Notes: a model not told the origin generated them from the letters alone. DNA of 64,000 bases from G965197555 sp965197555 (GCA_965197555.1 OZ240213.1:1240001-1304000), one strand, 5' to 3'. Counted from the first letter of the stretch, positions 7,939 through 17,235 are shown. Numbers and translations are program-made.

Positions 7939-8916
7939 TCAGGCCAGATAGCAAGCAACCATGTGGCCGCCACCATGGTCCTCCAAGGGCGGGTGCGGGC
8001 TCTCGCGACAGACCTCGGCAGCCAGGGGACATCGATCATAAAAACGGCAACGCGGCGGCGGGTCAACCGGCCTCGTGACATCTCCCTTGATATTCACCGA
8101 CACCCGTTGATGGCCGGGTTCGGGCACTGGCACAGCAGAAAGCAATGCCTGGGTGTAAGGGTGCAAGGGATTACTCAATAGCTCCTCAGTTTCAGCTATC
8201 TCTACTACCTTGCCCAGGTACATAACCGCGACCCTCTGGCACATATACCTAGCCACTGCCAGGTCGTGGGTAATGTACAAATAGCTGACTCCAAGCCGCT
8301 GGGCCAAGTCCGTCATCAGGTTCATGATTCCTGTGCTGATGGAGACATCGAGCATTGAAGTAGGCTCATCGGCCACAACGAATGACGGCTCGACCACCAG
8401 GGCCCGGCCGATGGCCACTCTTTGGCGCTGCCCACCCGACAATTCGTGGGGATAACGGAACAGGAACGACGATGCCGGGGTGAGTCCGGCCAACTCCAGG
8501 ATGTTATGAACCCGGTCGAGCCGTTCCAGGTTGCTACCCATGCCTTGGACGACAAGGGGTTCAGCTACGGTGTCGAACACGGTGCGCCTGGGATTCATGG
8601 ACTCGTAGGGGTCTTGGAATATCATCTGGGCCCAGCGCCTGAAACCCTTGAGGTCCCTTCGCCCCAGTTGGGCCACATCCATCAAACTGTTACTCTGGTC
8701 GCGGAATAATATCCTCCCCTCCGTTGGCTCCGCCAGCTTCACTAGTAATTTCCCCAGGGTGGTCTTACCGCACCCTGACTCGCCGACCAGGCCGAAGCTT
8801 TCGCCGGAACCCATGGCGAAGGACACATCGTCCACAGCGTGGATGAAGCTGCGGGCACCCCGGAAGACGCTTTTGGTCATAGGAAACAGCTTCCGAATTC
8901 CGTCAACCAAGACCAA
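7939..8916 (-). CDS. Oligopeptide ABC transporter ATP-binding protein (OppF/DppF type)
   Basis: 325-aa ATPase that powers the importer encoded upstream. Walker A GESGCGKT at about residues 45-52, signature LSGGQRQRVAIGRAL, Walker B FVVADEPTSML and the H-loop in ITHDLAV are intact. The C-terminal region has the oligopeptide-transporter extension with Cys in CRFYDRCPLAAEVC, which in Dpp/Opp ATPases may hold an Fe-S cluster. Start TTG at 8916 is the first canonical codon, but it lacks a Shine-Dalgarno site; coding-like sequence continues upstream to two ATT codons preceded by AGAGGAT, so the true start is uncertain. Last gene of the minus-strand opp operon. Confidence 0.93.
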   Translation of the reverse strand: MVLVDGIRKLFPMTKSVFRGARSFIHAVDDVSFAMGSGESFGLVGESGCGKTTLGKLLVKLAEPTEGRILFRDQSNSLMDVAQLGRRDLKGFRRWAQMIFQDPYESMNPRRTVFDTVAEPLVVQGMGSNLERLDRVHNILELAGLTPASSFLFRYPHELSGGQRQRVAIGRALVVEPSFVVADEPTSMLDVSISTGIMNLMTDLAQRLGVSYLYITHDLAVARYMCQRVAVMYLGKVVEIAETEELLSNPLHPYTQALLSAVPVPEPGHQRVSVNIKGDVTRPVDPPPRCRFYDRCPLAAEVCRESPHPPLEDHGGGHMVACYLA

Positions 8917-9031
8917 GGAATCCGGGTCGCTGGTGCTGCCGCTGGCTAAGTTCCCTGGCGAATCTGACTGTGAAATAATATCCTCTCACTAACCCGGCTC
9001 TATGAACGGGACTCGCCTGGTATGAATGGCT

Positions 9032-9994
9032 TCACTCCACCGGGTTCCAGCACGCTGCCCAATGGTTACCCCGCTCAACGATGGGAGGCGCCTCCCGTCG
9101 ACAGACCTCGGTGGCGTTGGGACAACGTGGGTGAAATCGGCAGCCAGCGGGAGGATCGATCAGGCTTGGTGGCTCACCAGGCAGAGACATAAGGGGCCGC
9201 TTTGGGCCCTTGATGCTGGGAAAGGCCGACATCAGAGCGGCGGTATAAGGGTGGACCGGGCTCTGGAAGACCGCGGTTGTCGGCCCCATCTCTACAAGCT
9301 TCCCGGCGTACATGACACCCACGCGGTCGGTGACTTCAGCCAGGACCCCTATGTCGTGGGTAATGTAGATTACACTCATGTCCAGGTTGTGCTGAATTTC
9401 CCGGAGCTCCTTTAATATCCGGTCTTGTACTATGACGTCTAATGCTGTGGTAGGCTCGTCCGCAATTATGATGTCCGGGTCGCAGGCCAACGCCATAGCT
9501 ATCACTGCCCTTTGTTTCATTCCTCCGCTGTACTCGTGGGGATAGCGCTCCATAAGCGCCGGGTCCAGACTCACCAGGTTGAACAAGCGCTCCACCGTCT
9601 GCCGCCCTTCCTCTCGACTGACATTGGGATCGTGAGCCTGGATGGCCTCGATGATCTGGTCTCCCACCCGGTACACTGGGTCAAGGGCGTTCATGGCTGC
9701 CTGGAAAATCATGGAGATTCTTGTCCATCGTAGGGGTCGGATCTGATTCTCCGACATAGGCACCAAGTCCAGCCCGTCCAACAACACTTCCCCTCCCAAC
9801 AATCGCGCATTGTCTGGAAGCAGCTTCATTAGCGCCAGGGCCACGGAAGTCTTGCCGCAGCCCGACTCCCCTACCAGCCCAAGGACCTCTCCTCTATTCA
9901 GGTCAAACGTCAAGCCATCAACTGCCAGGACCTCACCCTGTCGGGTCAGGTAGTGCATAGTCAGGTCAGAAACTTGGAGAATAGGTCTTAGCAT
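9032..9994 (-). CDS. Oligopeptide ABC transporter ATP-binding protein (OppD/DppD type)
   Basis: 320-aa ATPase, partner of the OppF-type subunit. Walker A GESGCGKT near residue 41, signature YSGGMKQRAVIAMALA, Walker B IIIADEPTTALD and H-loop YITHDIGVL are all intact; the C-terminal Opp extension carries CRFHPRCPNATEVC and a final Cys. ATG at 9994 (MLRPILQVSDL) is preferred; the frame extends to a GTG at 10036, but only by overlapping the permease C-terminus. Thirteen bases separate it from that permease gene, and 115 bp from the next ATPase gene. Part of a five-gene importer operon. Confidence 0.94.
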   Translation of the reverse strand: MLRPILQVSDLTMHYLTRQGEVLAVDGLTFDLNRGEVLGLVGESGCGKTSVALALMKLLPDNARLLGGEVLLDGLDLVPMSENQIRPLRWTRISMIFQAAMNALDPVYRVGDQIIEAIQAHDPNVSREEGRQTVERLFNLVSLDPALMERYPHEYSGGMKQRAVIAMALACDPDIIIADEPTTALDVIVQDRILKELREIQHNLDMSVIYITHDIGVLAEVTDRVGVMYAGKLVEMGPTTAVFQSPVHPYTAALMSAFPSIKGPKRPLMSLPGEPPSLIDPPAGCRFHPRCPNATEVCRREAPPIVERGNHWAACWNPVE

Positions 9995-10007
9995 AGGTTT
10001 GCAGATG

Positions 10008-11018
10008 TCATCTCCGTCGTAGCCTGGGGTCCACAACCTCGTCTAGAGCGCGGCCAACCAAGTAGAAAGTAGTGCAAAGGAGCGTGATGGACGCGCTGGC
10101 GGGGAATATCAGCCACCAATAACTTAGAACATCCACCAGGTAACCCCCGAAATTCGCTGTGTGGATCATTATGCCCCAGCTCATCCTGATGTTCAGTAGG
10201 CCCAAATAAGAGAGCACCGCTTCGGAGAAGATCGCCCCCGTGACCGTGAACATCATGTAGAGGAACGAAAGGGGCAACAAATTAGGGAATATGTGCACAA
10301 ATATGATGTGAAAGCGGCTGCCGCCAGCAATACGGGCTGCTTCGATATAGGGCTTGACACTGATTCCCAGGGCTTCAGACCTGAGGACTATGGCCGTTCC
10401 GCCGAATCCCCCCAAGATTCCTATGACCAATGCCAACAGGAAGAGATTCAGGTCGAATAGAGCCGACAGGACGATGAGTAACGCTAAGCCTGGAAGGGCT
10501 ATTACCAGGTCGGCCAAGCGCATGAAAAAGGTATCGACCATACCGCCGTAGAAGGCCGACACGGCTCCCAAGGTGGTGGCAATGGATACCGTTACCAACG
10601 CGGCGACAATCCCCAGAATGAATTCCGAGGATGTGCTGGCCAATAACTGGCTCAGCACGTCACGCCCATTGGGGTCTGTTCCCAATGGGTGCTTCCAAGA
10701 GGGGGGCGCCGGTTGCTCAATCGCCAACACGGCACAGGCTTCGGTCGTCAGATTGTAACAGTCATGCCCTGTGACCGGGTCGTAGATACCCTCATCCCAT
10801 ACAGTGGCCATCAGAATAGGATGGGAAACGGCCATGAGGGCGAAGATCACTATAACGGCGAGCCCAAGGACGCCTATACGGCTCTCCACGAAAATGGACC
10901 AGCCCTCGCGGGCCCCCCTCAGAGCGAGCAGTATCCTGGCACTTCGGACCTGCCGGGGGCTTATAGCGCCTCCGCCGACAGGCGGTTGGGGAGATTCGAT
11001 GTCAGGTTGGGGGGTCAC
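10008..11018 (-). CDS. Peptide ABC transporter permease (OppC/DppC type)
   Basis: 336-aa inner-membrane permease. After a Pro-rich cytoplasmic N-terminus, TM1 (VLGLAVIVIFALMAVSHPIL) lies near residues 49-68, followed by an extracytoplasmic loop typical of the OppC N-terminal domain (HPLGTDPNGRDVLSQLL), then about five more helices. The EAA-type cytoplasmic loop that contacts the ATPase is visible as EAARIAGGSRFHIIFVHIFPN. ATG at 11018 overlaps the stop of the upstream permease by four bases (ATGA), a sign of coupled translation. With the OppB-type subunit it forms the channel for the substrate delivered by the binding protein. Confidence 0.94.
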   Translation of the reverse strand: MTPQPDIESPQPPVGGGAISPRQVRSARILLALRGAREGWSIFVESRIGVLGLAVIVIFALMAVSHPILMATVWDEGIYDPVTGHDCYNLTTEACAVLAIEQPAPPSWKHPLGTDPNGRDVLSQLLASTSSEFILGIVAALVTVSIATTLGAVSAFYGGMVDTFFMRLADLVIALPGLALLIVLSALFDLNLFLLALVIGILGGFGGTAIVLRSEALGISVKPYIEAARIAGGSRFHIIFVHIFPNLLPLSFLYMMFTVTGAIFSEAVLSYLGLLNIRMSWGIMIHTANFGGYLVDVLSYWWLIFPASASITLLCTTFYLVGRALDEVVDPRLRRR

Positions 11019-12166
11019 TCGTATCTGATCCTCGGGTCGAGATAGGCATATAGCACATCGGCAACCAAGTGAGCCACCAGGGCGAGGATCCCAATGAAGA
11101 CGAACGCGCCCATGGCAAGGGGAAGGTCCTCCGTTCGCACCGCATTGAGCAGCATCTGTCCCATGCCGGGCCAGGAGAACATGATCTCCGTGATCACTCC
11201 TCCGTCGATGGCGAAAGCAAGGCTATAGACCAAGCTGGTCACCACCGGTAGGAGAGCATTACGGGCGGCGTGCTTGTCTCGGACCACTTTTTCAGGCAGG
11301 CCCTTGGCTCGGGCGGCCATGACGAAATCTTCTCGCAGGGTCTTCAACATGCTGTTCCGCGTCAGCAGCATAGTCCCAGCGAAGGATATGAGGGTTAAGG
11401 TGCCAATGGGCAGTACCATATGCTCTAGGATATCCAGGGCCAAGAACCCCATTCCGGATAGCTTCCACGCCACGGGTATCATGGCTGCAGCGGTCACAGC
11501 CAGCGGCAAAAGCAACCAAGTGCGGGCCCTCAACCTTATTCTTGTCGTTACCAAGAACGCCAGCAAAAGGAATAGGGAGAATGCCACACCGGTAAGGAGC
11601 ATGTTGTTGAACACGAAATTGGAGCTGACCTCCGTCTCGCGCCAGGTGAGGGGGTCAAGGAATTTGCCGATGGGGAACCAACCCAGGGTGGAGGCAAAAA
11701 CCAGGATCATCATCAACGCGAACCAGGGAGTGAACACCGTGAACAGCAAAGAACCGGATATGGTCGTGGTGTATTCAAACAAGCCCCCGCGACGCCAGGC
11801 CATCACCTTCCCCAAGGAGAACCCCAGGTAGAAGGAGATTACAGTCGCTGTCAGGAATAAGACTACCGTGCGAGGCGCCCGCTCCAGAATTACATCCATC
11901 ACCGGCCTGGGATAATGGCCGAAGGAAACGCCGAAGTTGCCAGTGAAGGAGTTCTTGATGTGTTTCAGGTATTGCTCGCCCAGGGGCTCGTCCAGGCCGA
12001 AGGCTGCTTGCACCTGGGCCCGCACGTCTGGAGAGATGTCCGGGTTGAGGGCATAGAAAGACGTGTAGTCACCCGGCTGCGCCTGAATCAGGAAGAACGC
12101 CAAAGTTACGATCAGGAACAGGGTGACTAAGATCTGCCCAATCCGACGGACGATATAAGCGGTCAT
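11015..12166 (-). CDS. Peptide ABC transporter permease (OppB/DppB type)
   Basis: 383-aa inner-membrane permease. TM1 and the N-terminus (YIVRRIGQILVTLFLIVTLAF) are characteristic of OppB. The protein is longer than the usual 310-340 aa because of an additional hydrophobic and charged stretch around residues 200-245 (two hydrophobic segments around RIRLRARTW). The EAA loop reads FVMAARAKGLPEKVVRDKHA, with the conserved Ala-Lys-Gly. Start ATG at 12166. Four-base overlap with oppC downstream; the binding-protein gene ends 83 bp upstream. No family assignment beyond peptide, nickel or opine importer is possible from the permease alone. Confidence 0.93.
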   Translation of the reverse strand: MTAYIVRRIGQILVTLFLIVTLAFFLIQAQPGDYTSFYALNPDISPDVRAQVQAAFGLDEPLGEQYLKHIKNSFTGNFGVSFGHYPRPVMDVILERAPRTVVLFLTATVISFYLGFSLGKVMAWRRGGLFEYTTTISGSLLFTVFTPWFALMMILVFASTLGWFPIGKFLDPLTWRETEVSSNFVFNNMLLTGVAFSLFLLLAFLVTTRIRLRARTWLLLPLAVTAAAMIPVAWKLSGMGFLALDILEHMVLPIGTLTLISFAGTMLLTRNSMLKTLREDFVMAARAKGLPEKVVRDKHAARNALLPVVTSLVYSLAFAIDGGVITEIMFSWPGMGQMLLNAVRTEDLPLAMGAFVFIGILALVAHLVADVLYAYLDPRIRYE

Positions 12167-12249
12167 AGGAACTCGCGGTGTCTGGTCCGTGCTCTACGGC
12201 CAGCCGTCGGGTCAACTCGTTATCGGCGGCCGGCCGTGGGCTGCTCTGA

Positions 12250-14187
12250 CTACTTGATCACCACAGTGGTCGTCAGGCCGCTGGTGCTTTGAAGCCCCCC
12301 AAGTGTCTCGGTATAAGGGAAGTCCACCCGGTCATCACGATAGGTCTCCAGAATCGGTGTGGTGAATAGCACCACGTATGGGAGGTCGTCAGCCAGAAAC
12401 TCCTGCATCCTGAAGACTTGCCCTCGGGCTGCGTCTAGGTCGGTCTCTATCAATAGCTCCTCAGCTAGCGCGTCAAATTCTAGGTTGGAATACCCTCCCC
12501 GGTTCAGCCCGTCCCCTTCGCCGTGGCGGGAGTGGAAGAATGCCTCCAAGTAATCGGGGAAACTGGTCAAGTTCCAGCCCAAGATCCACATGTCGAACCC
12601 CTGCGGGTCCCGGATCTTTTCCACAATCACGTTGAAGTCTGTGAGCTTTGCCCTGGTTGGGATACCGACATCATTGAGCCATCGCTCGATCCAGATAGCG
12701 AACGTGGACCGCAACGGATCGTAGCCGGGGCTTGGCGCTAGAATCTCCATCTCTGGAATGGGTTCCCCATCGGGCATCTTCAGTCCTTGGCCCTCCACTT
12801 CCACGGTCCCGTTTTCGCTGACCTTCGGCTCAACTTCCCAAGTGAATCCGGCGTCCCTGAGCAGATTGACCGCATTTCCCGTGCGCTCAGCACGGCTCAG
12901 TCCCTTGCCGATAAGAGGGACATCCGGGTTATACCAGAAACCGTTCCCTTCAGGGACGGTGGTATACATGGGGATGGCGACTCCTTGGAGCACAGTGGTA
13001 GCAATGAACTCCTTGTCAATCAAGGTCGCCACCGCTTGCCGGAAGGCCTTGACGTCCATCGGGGCCCGCCGGAGGTTGAAGCCCAAATACCGGAACCCGT
13101 TGCTGGGGTTCTCCAATGTAGCAAGCCCGGCTTGGCCCTTAAGTTGTTCCTGCAGGCCCCTTTGCAAGCCCAAGGGATTGAGCATAAAGTCTATGTCACC
13201 CGCTTTAAGGGCCAGGACCCCCGTCTCTTGGTTGCCAAAGATGCTGTAAATCGAACTATCGGTATAGGGCCCCACGGTGTACTCCAAAGTCTTGTCGCCG
13301 GTAGGCTCCCCATAAGCGGAAAACTCGAACACCCCGGGTTTGGACTCGGCGTACGCCCCGTTGGCGTATTCGATAACGGTTGCGTCTTCAAAGTAGTAGC
13401 CGGAGTTCTTAATTTTCTCGGCGAAGGCGCCTCTCTCCCATTTCCTGAAAATGAAGCCGCCGGCGCTGGGCTCGTTCTCGGGAACGTGAGCGTACAGGAC
13501 CTTCTGCTGCTCGACCACATCGGTCTGAGTCTTGGCCTGCTCCACTATCGGTCCCCAGTAGGCTTTGGACAACATGGCCATGTAGGCCAAGCCGAACTGC
13601 CACCTGGATAGCCCGGGTTTCTGCTTAAAATATATCTTGAGCCGGTAAGGGTCCAACGCCTCAGCGTGGTGGAAGAATTCCAGGTCAACCGATGAGGTCC
13701 AGTTTCCGGTCATCTGCAAATCACGTACCGTGTGAGCAGTGAAAACGAAATCTTCGGCGGTTACGTCGTTGCCGTCGCTCCACTTAACGCCCTTCTTGAA
13801 AGGTACCTCGGTGGCCCACAGAGTCTCACCGTCGACAGTCTCCTCTACGAGGGGTGTAGAAAAGTCTTCCGCCACGGAAGGAATATAGTCGAACCTCTGG
13901 TCTGACAGCCCATACAAAGAAGGCTTGGCGCCACCAAGGACGTAGGAATTCCAGATGGTGGTGTCGGTACCGAGGAATGCCCAATAGTTGGTTGTGGTCA
14001 TGTCCTCAAAGATACCCAGCTGGTATACCGTTGGTTCCGCGGTTGGAGCAGAAGTGGGTGCCGCCGCCCCCGTCCCTTCTGCGGGGACCTGTTGAGTCAC
14101 TTCTGAAGTACATGCCGCAACTAGGGCCACGGCAAACAATGCTGCGAGTAACTTGAGGAGTCCCATCGTTTTCAAAAACCGGGTCAT
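12250..14187 (-). CDS. ABC transporter substrate-binding lipoprotein (SBP family 5, OppA-like)
   Basis: 645-aa extracytoplasmic solute receptor of the peptide, nickel and opine family, larger than typical OppA (about 540 aa). The signal peptide ends in the lipobox VAAC, followed by a Thr/Ala/Pro linker. Family 5 features include PFKKGVKWSDGNDVTAEDFV and FNLRRAPMDVKAFRQAV. ATG at 14187 is chosen for its proximity to the hydrophobic core and a GGTGG site upstream; a TTG at 14226 would add 13 residues. First gene of the operon with two permeases and two ATPases. The bound ligand cannot be named; clustered amidases, peptidase and deacylase genes make peptides or amides plausible. Confidence 0.92.
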   Translation of the reverse strand: MTRFLKTMGLLKLLAALFAVALVAACTSEVTQQVPAEGTGAAAPTSAPTAEPTVYQLGIFEDMTTTNYWAFLGTDTTIWNSYVLGGAKPSLYGLSDQRFDYIPSVAEDFSTPLVEETVDGETLWATEVPFKKGVKWSDGNDVTAEDFVFTAHTVRDLQMTGNWTSSVDLEFFHHAEALDPYRLKIYFKQKPGLSRWQFGLAYMAMLSKAYWGPIVEQAKTQTDVVEQQKVLYAHVPENEPSAGGFIFRKWERGAFAEKIKNSGYYFEDATVIEYANGAYAESKPGVFEFSAYGEPTGDKTLEYTVGPYTDSSIYSIFGNQETGVLALKAGDIDFMLNPLGLQRGLQEQLKGQAGLATLENPSNGFRYLGFNLRRAPMDVKAFRQAVATLIDKEFIATTVLQGVAIPMYTTVPEGNGFWYNPDVPLIGKGLSRAERTGNAVNLLRDAGFTWEVEPKVSENGTVEVEGQGLKMPDGEPIPEMEILAPSPGYDPLRSTFAIWIERWLNDVGIPTRAKLTDFNVIVEKIRDPQGFDMWILGWNLTSFPDYLEAFFHSRHGEGDGLNRGGYSNLEFDALAEELLIETDLDAARGQVFRMQEFLADDLPYVVLFTTPILETYRDDRVDFPYTETLGGLQSTSGLTTTVVIK

Positions 14188-14824
14188 CTCTTCCACCGCA
14201 AACCACCGTTTTTGCCGGTTGTGCAATCTTGTGTCAGGGAACTCTAGGATAGTGCGGCAAGTGTCTTAGTTAACAATGCGCAGGCGATCTCTGCTGTAGA
14301 ACTTGATTCAACATCCTATTAGCAAAAACGGCCTTTATCTGCATCCAAGTTAGCGAGGCGGAACGGGCTTCGTCAAGTCACAGCGGATATTAGATTCGTT
14401 GCGTTGGGAGCTCAGATGCAGTCCATTTGGAGTGATAATACTGAGGGGCCGACCCTGTGGCAAGCAGCCAGTGTTCGGTATTTGCTAACCGCCTGTGGCG
14501 GGCGGCTAAGACTCCGCTCGTCATTTTGTGCCAAATCTAGACAGGCGCTAAGGTTTAGGAGAGAATGTAGCGACTGTCATTTGGCTATGGAGAAGGGCTG
14601 AATCGGTTCCAATCTGTCTCCTTGCCGTGGGGCCTTCCGCCACAAAAAAGTGCAACACCAACTGGCACCGGGTGTGGCGTTGTTGACAGGAAAGCCATAT
14701 ACTATATTGCCAAGTCTCACACTCAAGAATTCCAAGAAGGGCAGGTGCCGAAATAGCTACTCAAGTCGGGGACGTAGTCCTAGAAGTAAAAGACCTGCAG
14801 ACCTACTTTTTTAATAGATGGGGT
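14188..14824. other. Divergent promoter region between two transporter operons
   Basis: About 640 bp between the binding-protein gene and the first canonical start of the plus-strand ATPase gene. Up to roughly 14680 I see nothing beyond short ORFs without family likeness. A TTGACA at 14683-14688 and TATATT at 14703-14708 could be a promoter for the plus-strand genes, but the 14-base spacer is short. From about 14753 the sequence reads as the ATPase N-terminus. Confidence 0.4.
14683..14708 (+). promoter_or_regulatory. Possible promoter of the second Opp ATPase pair
   Basis: Perfect -35 TTGACA (14683-14688) with TATATT at 14703-14708. The spacer is 14 bases, below the 16-18 optimum, so this is tentative. 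Confidence 0.3.
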
Positions 14825-15766
14825 GTGGTCAAGGCGGTGGATGGAGTCAGCTTTGACTTGCGTCAAGGAGAGACACTTGGGATTGTGGGTGAGTCTGGGT
14901 GCGGTAAAACCATGACGGCGTTGTCTCTTCTGCGGCTGATTCCTCAGCCGGCAGCCAGGATTGTGCGGGGCGAGATTATCCTGGATGGGGAAAACATTCT
15001 AGAAAAGAACGATGCCCAAATGCGCGAGTTGCGGGGTCGCAAAATCTCCATGATATTGCAGGACCCACAGACCTCGCTAAACCCGGTGTTCACTATAGGT
15101 AATCAGCTCATTGAGGCGTTCAAGACCCACGAACAGGGCTCCCGTTCCAGCATGGTTTCCAGGGCCTTGGATGCTCTGCGGAACGTGAGAGTTGCGGCTC
15201 CGGAAAGGCGGCTGGAGGACTTTCCCCACCAGATGAGTGGTGGTATGAAGCAACGGGTCATCGGAGCCATCGCCATCTCCTGTGAGCCCAAGGTAATAAT
15301 AGCCGACGAGCCGACTACCGCATTGGACGTTACCATTCAGCTACAGTATTTACGGCTTTTGAAAGACATCCAGGCTGAGACTGGACTGGCTATCATTTTC
15401 ATAACCCATGACTTTGGTATCGTAGCTCGAATGTGCGACCGGGTGGCCGTCATGTATGCTGGCCGGATTGTGGAAAGCGGCAGCGTCCGTGATCTGTTCA
15501 ACAATCCGCAACACCCTTACACCCAGGCGCTTATGGACTCGGTCCCGCAAATGGAGCGAACCGACCGCTTGTTCTCTATCGAAGGACAGCCGCCTGCCCT
15601 CTATGCGCTGCCTGACGGATGTCGCTTTGCGCCCAGGTGTATGCATGCCCGCGAGCAGTGCCACACTGAGTATCCGCCCGCAATTCATGCGTCTGACGGG
15701 CATCAAGCTAGTTGCTGGATATTGGACCCGAGCTGGAACGCTACCGAGGCGGAAGTAGCATCATGA
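14825..15766 (+). CDS. Second OppD/DppD-type ATP-binding protein (start uncertain)
   Basis: ATP-binding subunit with Walker A GESGCGKT, signature MSGGMKQRVIGAIAIS, Walker B VIIADEPTTALD and H-loop ITHDFGI, plus the C-terminal Cys-containing Opp extension (CRFAPRCMHAREQC). GTG at 14825 is the only canonical start, but it would delete the first beta-strand and A-loop. In-frame upstream codons 14753-14824 read as exactly that segment (LEVKDLQTYFFNRWG), and the frame is open to 14687 without any ATG, GTG or TTG. The real start may be ATA at 14753 behind AAGGGCAGGTG, or the ATG was lost or misread. Four-base ATGA overlap with the next gene. No permease adjoins this pair. Confidence 0.9.
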   Translation: MVKAVDGVSFDLRQGETLGIVGESGCGKTMTALSLLRLIPQPAARIVRGEIILDGENILEKNDAQMRELRGRKISMILQDPQTSLNPVFTIGNQLIEAFKTHEQGSRSSMVSRALDALRNVRVAAPERRLEDFPHQMSGGMKQRVIGAIAISCEPKVIIADEPTTALDVTIQLQYLRLLKDIQAETGLAIIFITHDFGIVARMCDRVAVMYAGRIVESGSVRDLFNNPQHPYTQALMDSVPQMERTDRLFSIEGQPPALYALPDGCRFAPRCMHAREQCHTEYPPAIHASDGHQASCWILDPSWNATEAEVAS

Positions 15767-16731
15767 ATAAAGAGTTGCTCCGGGCCGAAAACCTGACTAA
15801 GTACTTTCCTGTGACCAAGGGTCTGGTCTTGATGAAGACAGTGGGTCACGTGCAGGCAGTCGATGGAATAAATTTCCAGGTGAACGAAGGGGAGACCCTT
15901 GGGCTCGTCGGTGAATCGGGGTGCGGGAAGACGACCACCTCTAAATTGATCCTCCGGCTTGAGGAGCCCACCGATGGCAAAATCATGCTAGACAACGAGG
16001 ACATCCAAGGTTTCAAGGGTGCTGACCTCAAGGAATACAGGACCCTGGTTCAGGCAGTCTTCCAGGACCCTTGGTCCTCCCTCAGTCCGCGGATGCGGGT
16101 GCGAGACATCATCTCCGAGTCCCTGGTGGTCAACCGGCAAGTGACCACCCAGGAGCGCAACGACCGGGTCGCGGAGGTATTGGACCAAGTAGGGCTTCAT
16201 CCCAGGCAGGCCGGCTTGTATCCCCACGAGTTTAGCGGCGGCCAGCGGCAGCGCATTGCTGTGGCTAGCGCTTTAGCTTCTTACCCCAGGCTGATCATCC
16301 TGGACGAGCCGGTGTCCGCCTTGGACGTGTCCATCCGCGCCCAGGTCATGAACCTGCTGGTTGACCTTCAAGCATCGACGGGGGTTGCGTTCCTCCTGGT
16401 AGCCCATAACTTGGCCACTGTTCGGTACATGGCGCATCAAACGGCGGTGATGTATCTTGGCCAGATAGTGGAATACAGCCCCACTGAAGAGCTATACGAA
16501 AATCCCTTGCATCCTTACACCAAAGCACTCTTCTCCGCTGCTCTTCCTTCCCACCCTGACGTGGTACGGGAGGAAATAGTGCTACAGGGTGAAGTCCCAT
16601 CACCAATCAACCCACCGTCCGGCTGCCGGTTCCATACTCGTTGCCCGTTCGCCATGGACCGATGCTCGGTGGAAGAGCCGGTTCTGAAGGACGTGGGCAA
16701 TAAACATGAGGTTTCCTGCCACCTGTACTGA
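15763..16731 (+). CDS. Second OppF/DppF-type ATP-binding protein
   Basis: 322-aa ATPase, partner of the preceding gene. Starts at ATG 15763 within the ATGA overlap; the longer frame to 15712 lies inside the upstream gene. MNKELLRAENLTKYFPVTK is a typical OppF start. Walker A GESGCGKTT, signature FSGGQRQRIAVASAL, Walker B LIILDEPVSALD and H-loop VAHNLATVRYM are intact, with the C-terminal motif CRFHTRCPFAMDRC. Compared with the minus-strand OppF it is clearly diverged. Since no permease or binding protein follows, it may serve a transporter elsewhere in the genome or act with the neighbouring minus-strand permeases. Confidence 0.93.
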   Translation: MNKELLRAENLTKYFPVTKGLVLMKTVGHVQAVDGINFQVNEGETLGLVGESGCGKTTTSKLILRLEEPTDGKIMLDNEDIQGFKGADLKEYRTLVQAVFQDPWSSLSPRMRVRDIISESLVVNRQVTTQERNDRVAEVLDQVGLHPRQAGLYPHEFSGGQRQRIAVASALASYPRLIILDEPVSALDVSIRAQVMNLLVDLQASTGVAFLLVAHNLATVRYMAHQTAVMYLGQIVEYSPTEELYENPLHPYTKALFSAALPSHPDVVREEIVLQGEVPSPINPPSGCRFHTRCPFAMDRCSVEEPVLKDVGNKHEVSCHLY

Positions 16732-17235
16732 AGACCGATACGGTTGAGGTCATATTGGATTCCCGTGCGGGCGACCAGTCTAATTAATTTGGATAGACAG
16801 GGTGTCGCCCGCCATTAATGTCAGTAGCCGTCACGAACCCGCCTAGGTCCAAAGCTCCACTACCGTTCTTCATCTCTGTACCCCCTCTGCGACCATCTTT
16901 GCATCTGGACCAGTCCCATATGGTGGATATTCACCTATGGAGCTCTTATGATGCCGCAGACCAGAGACTCATTTCTGTCGAAGTCCTGGCATGGGCATAT
17001 GGCCCATAGGGGATATCGGTCTGCCCTCGTGTGAAGGTGACGCCACGGCGAATGAGGTATTTCGCCGTGGGATCAGCGGCCTTACCTCCAATTCCACCAT
17101 CTCTGGAAGCTCAAGCCATCGAGGTAGGACCAAGCTAGGCAGAGCTATCGGAAACCGACCGGAGGTGGAATTCCGGTCGGGCCGCTAACATTCTGGGTTA
17201 GTTTTGAGCCCATTGTCGGATTGGAGGAACTCATC
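16732..17235. other. Intergenic region with two inverted repeats
   Basis: 504 bp without a supported gene. It holds a 9-bp inverted repeat GCGGGCGAC/GTCGCCCGC (16767-16775 and 16804-16812) soon after the transporter pair, and a 9-bp hairpin CCGACCGGA/TCCGGTCGG (17155-17163 and 17172-17180) upstream of the next gene. Neither is followed by a T-run. The sequence between shows nothing I recognise. Confidence 0.55.
17155..17180 (+). promoter_or_regulatory. Hairpin/palindrome upstream of 6-phosphogluconate dehydrogenase gene
   Basis: Perfect 9-bp arms CCGACCGGA and TCCGGTCGG around an 8-base loop, 55 bp before the start codon. Could be an operator for a dimeric repressor or a leader hairpin. No T-run, so not a typical terminator. 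Confidence 0.35.

Noticed and set aside
12787..13611. 274-codon plus-strand ORF inside the binding-protein gene
   Set aside because: Antisense shadow of a clear SBP family 5 protein; no family likeness of its own.
14404..14601. 65-codon plus-strand ORF in the gap between the two transporter operons
   Set aside because: No ribosome site, no recognisable protein features.
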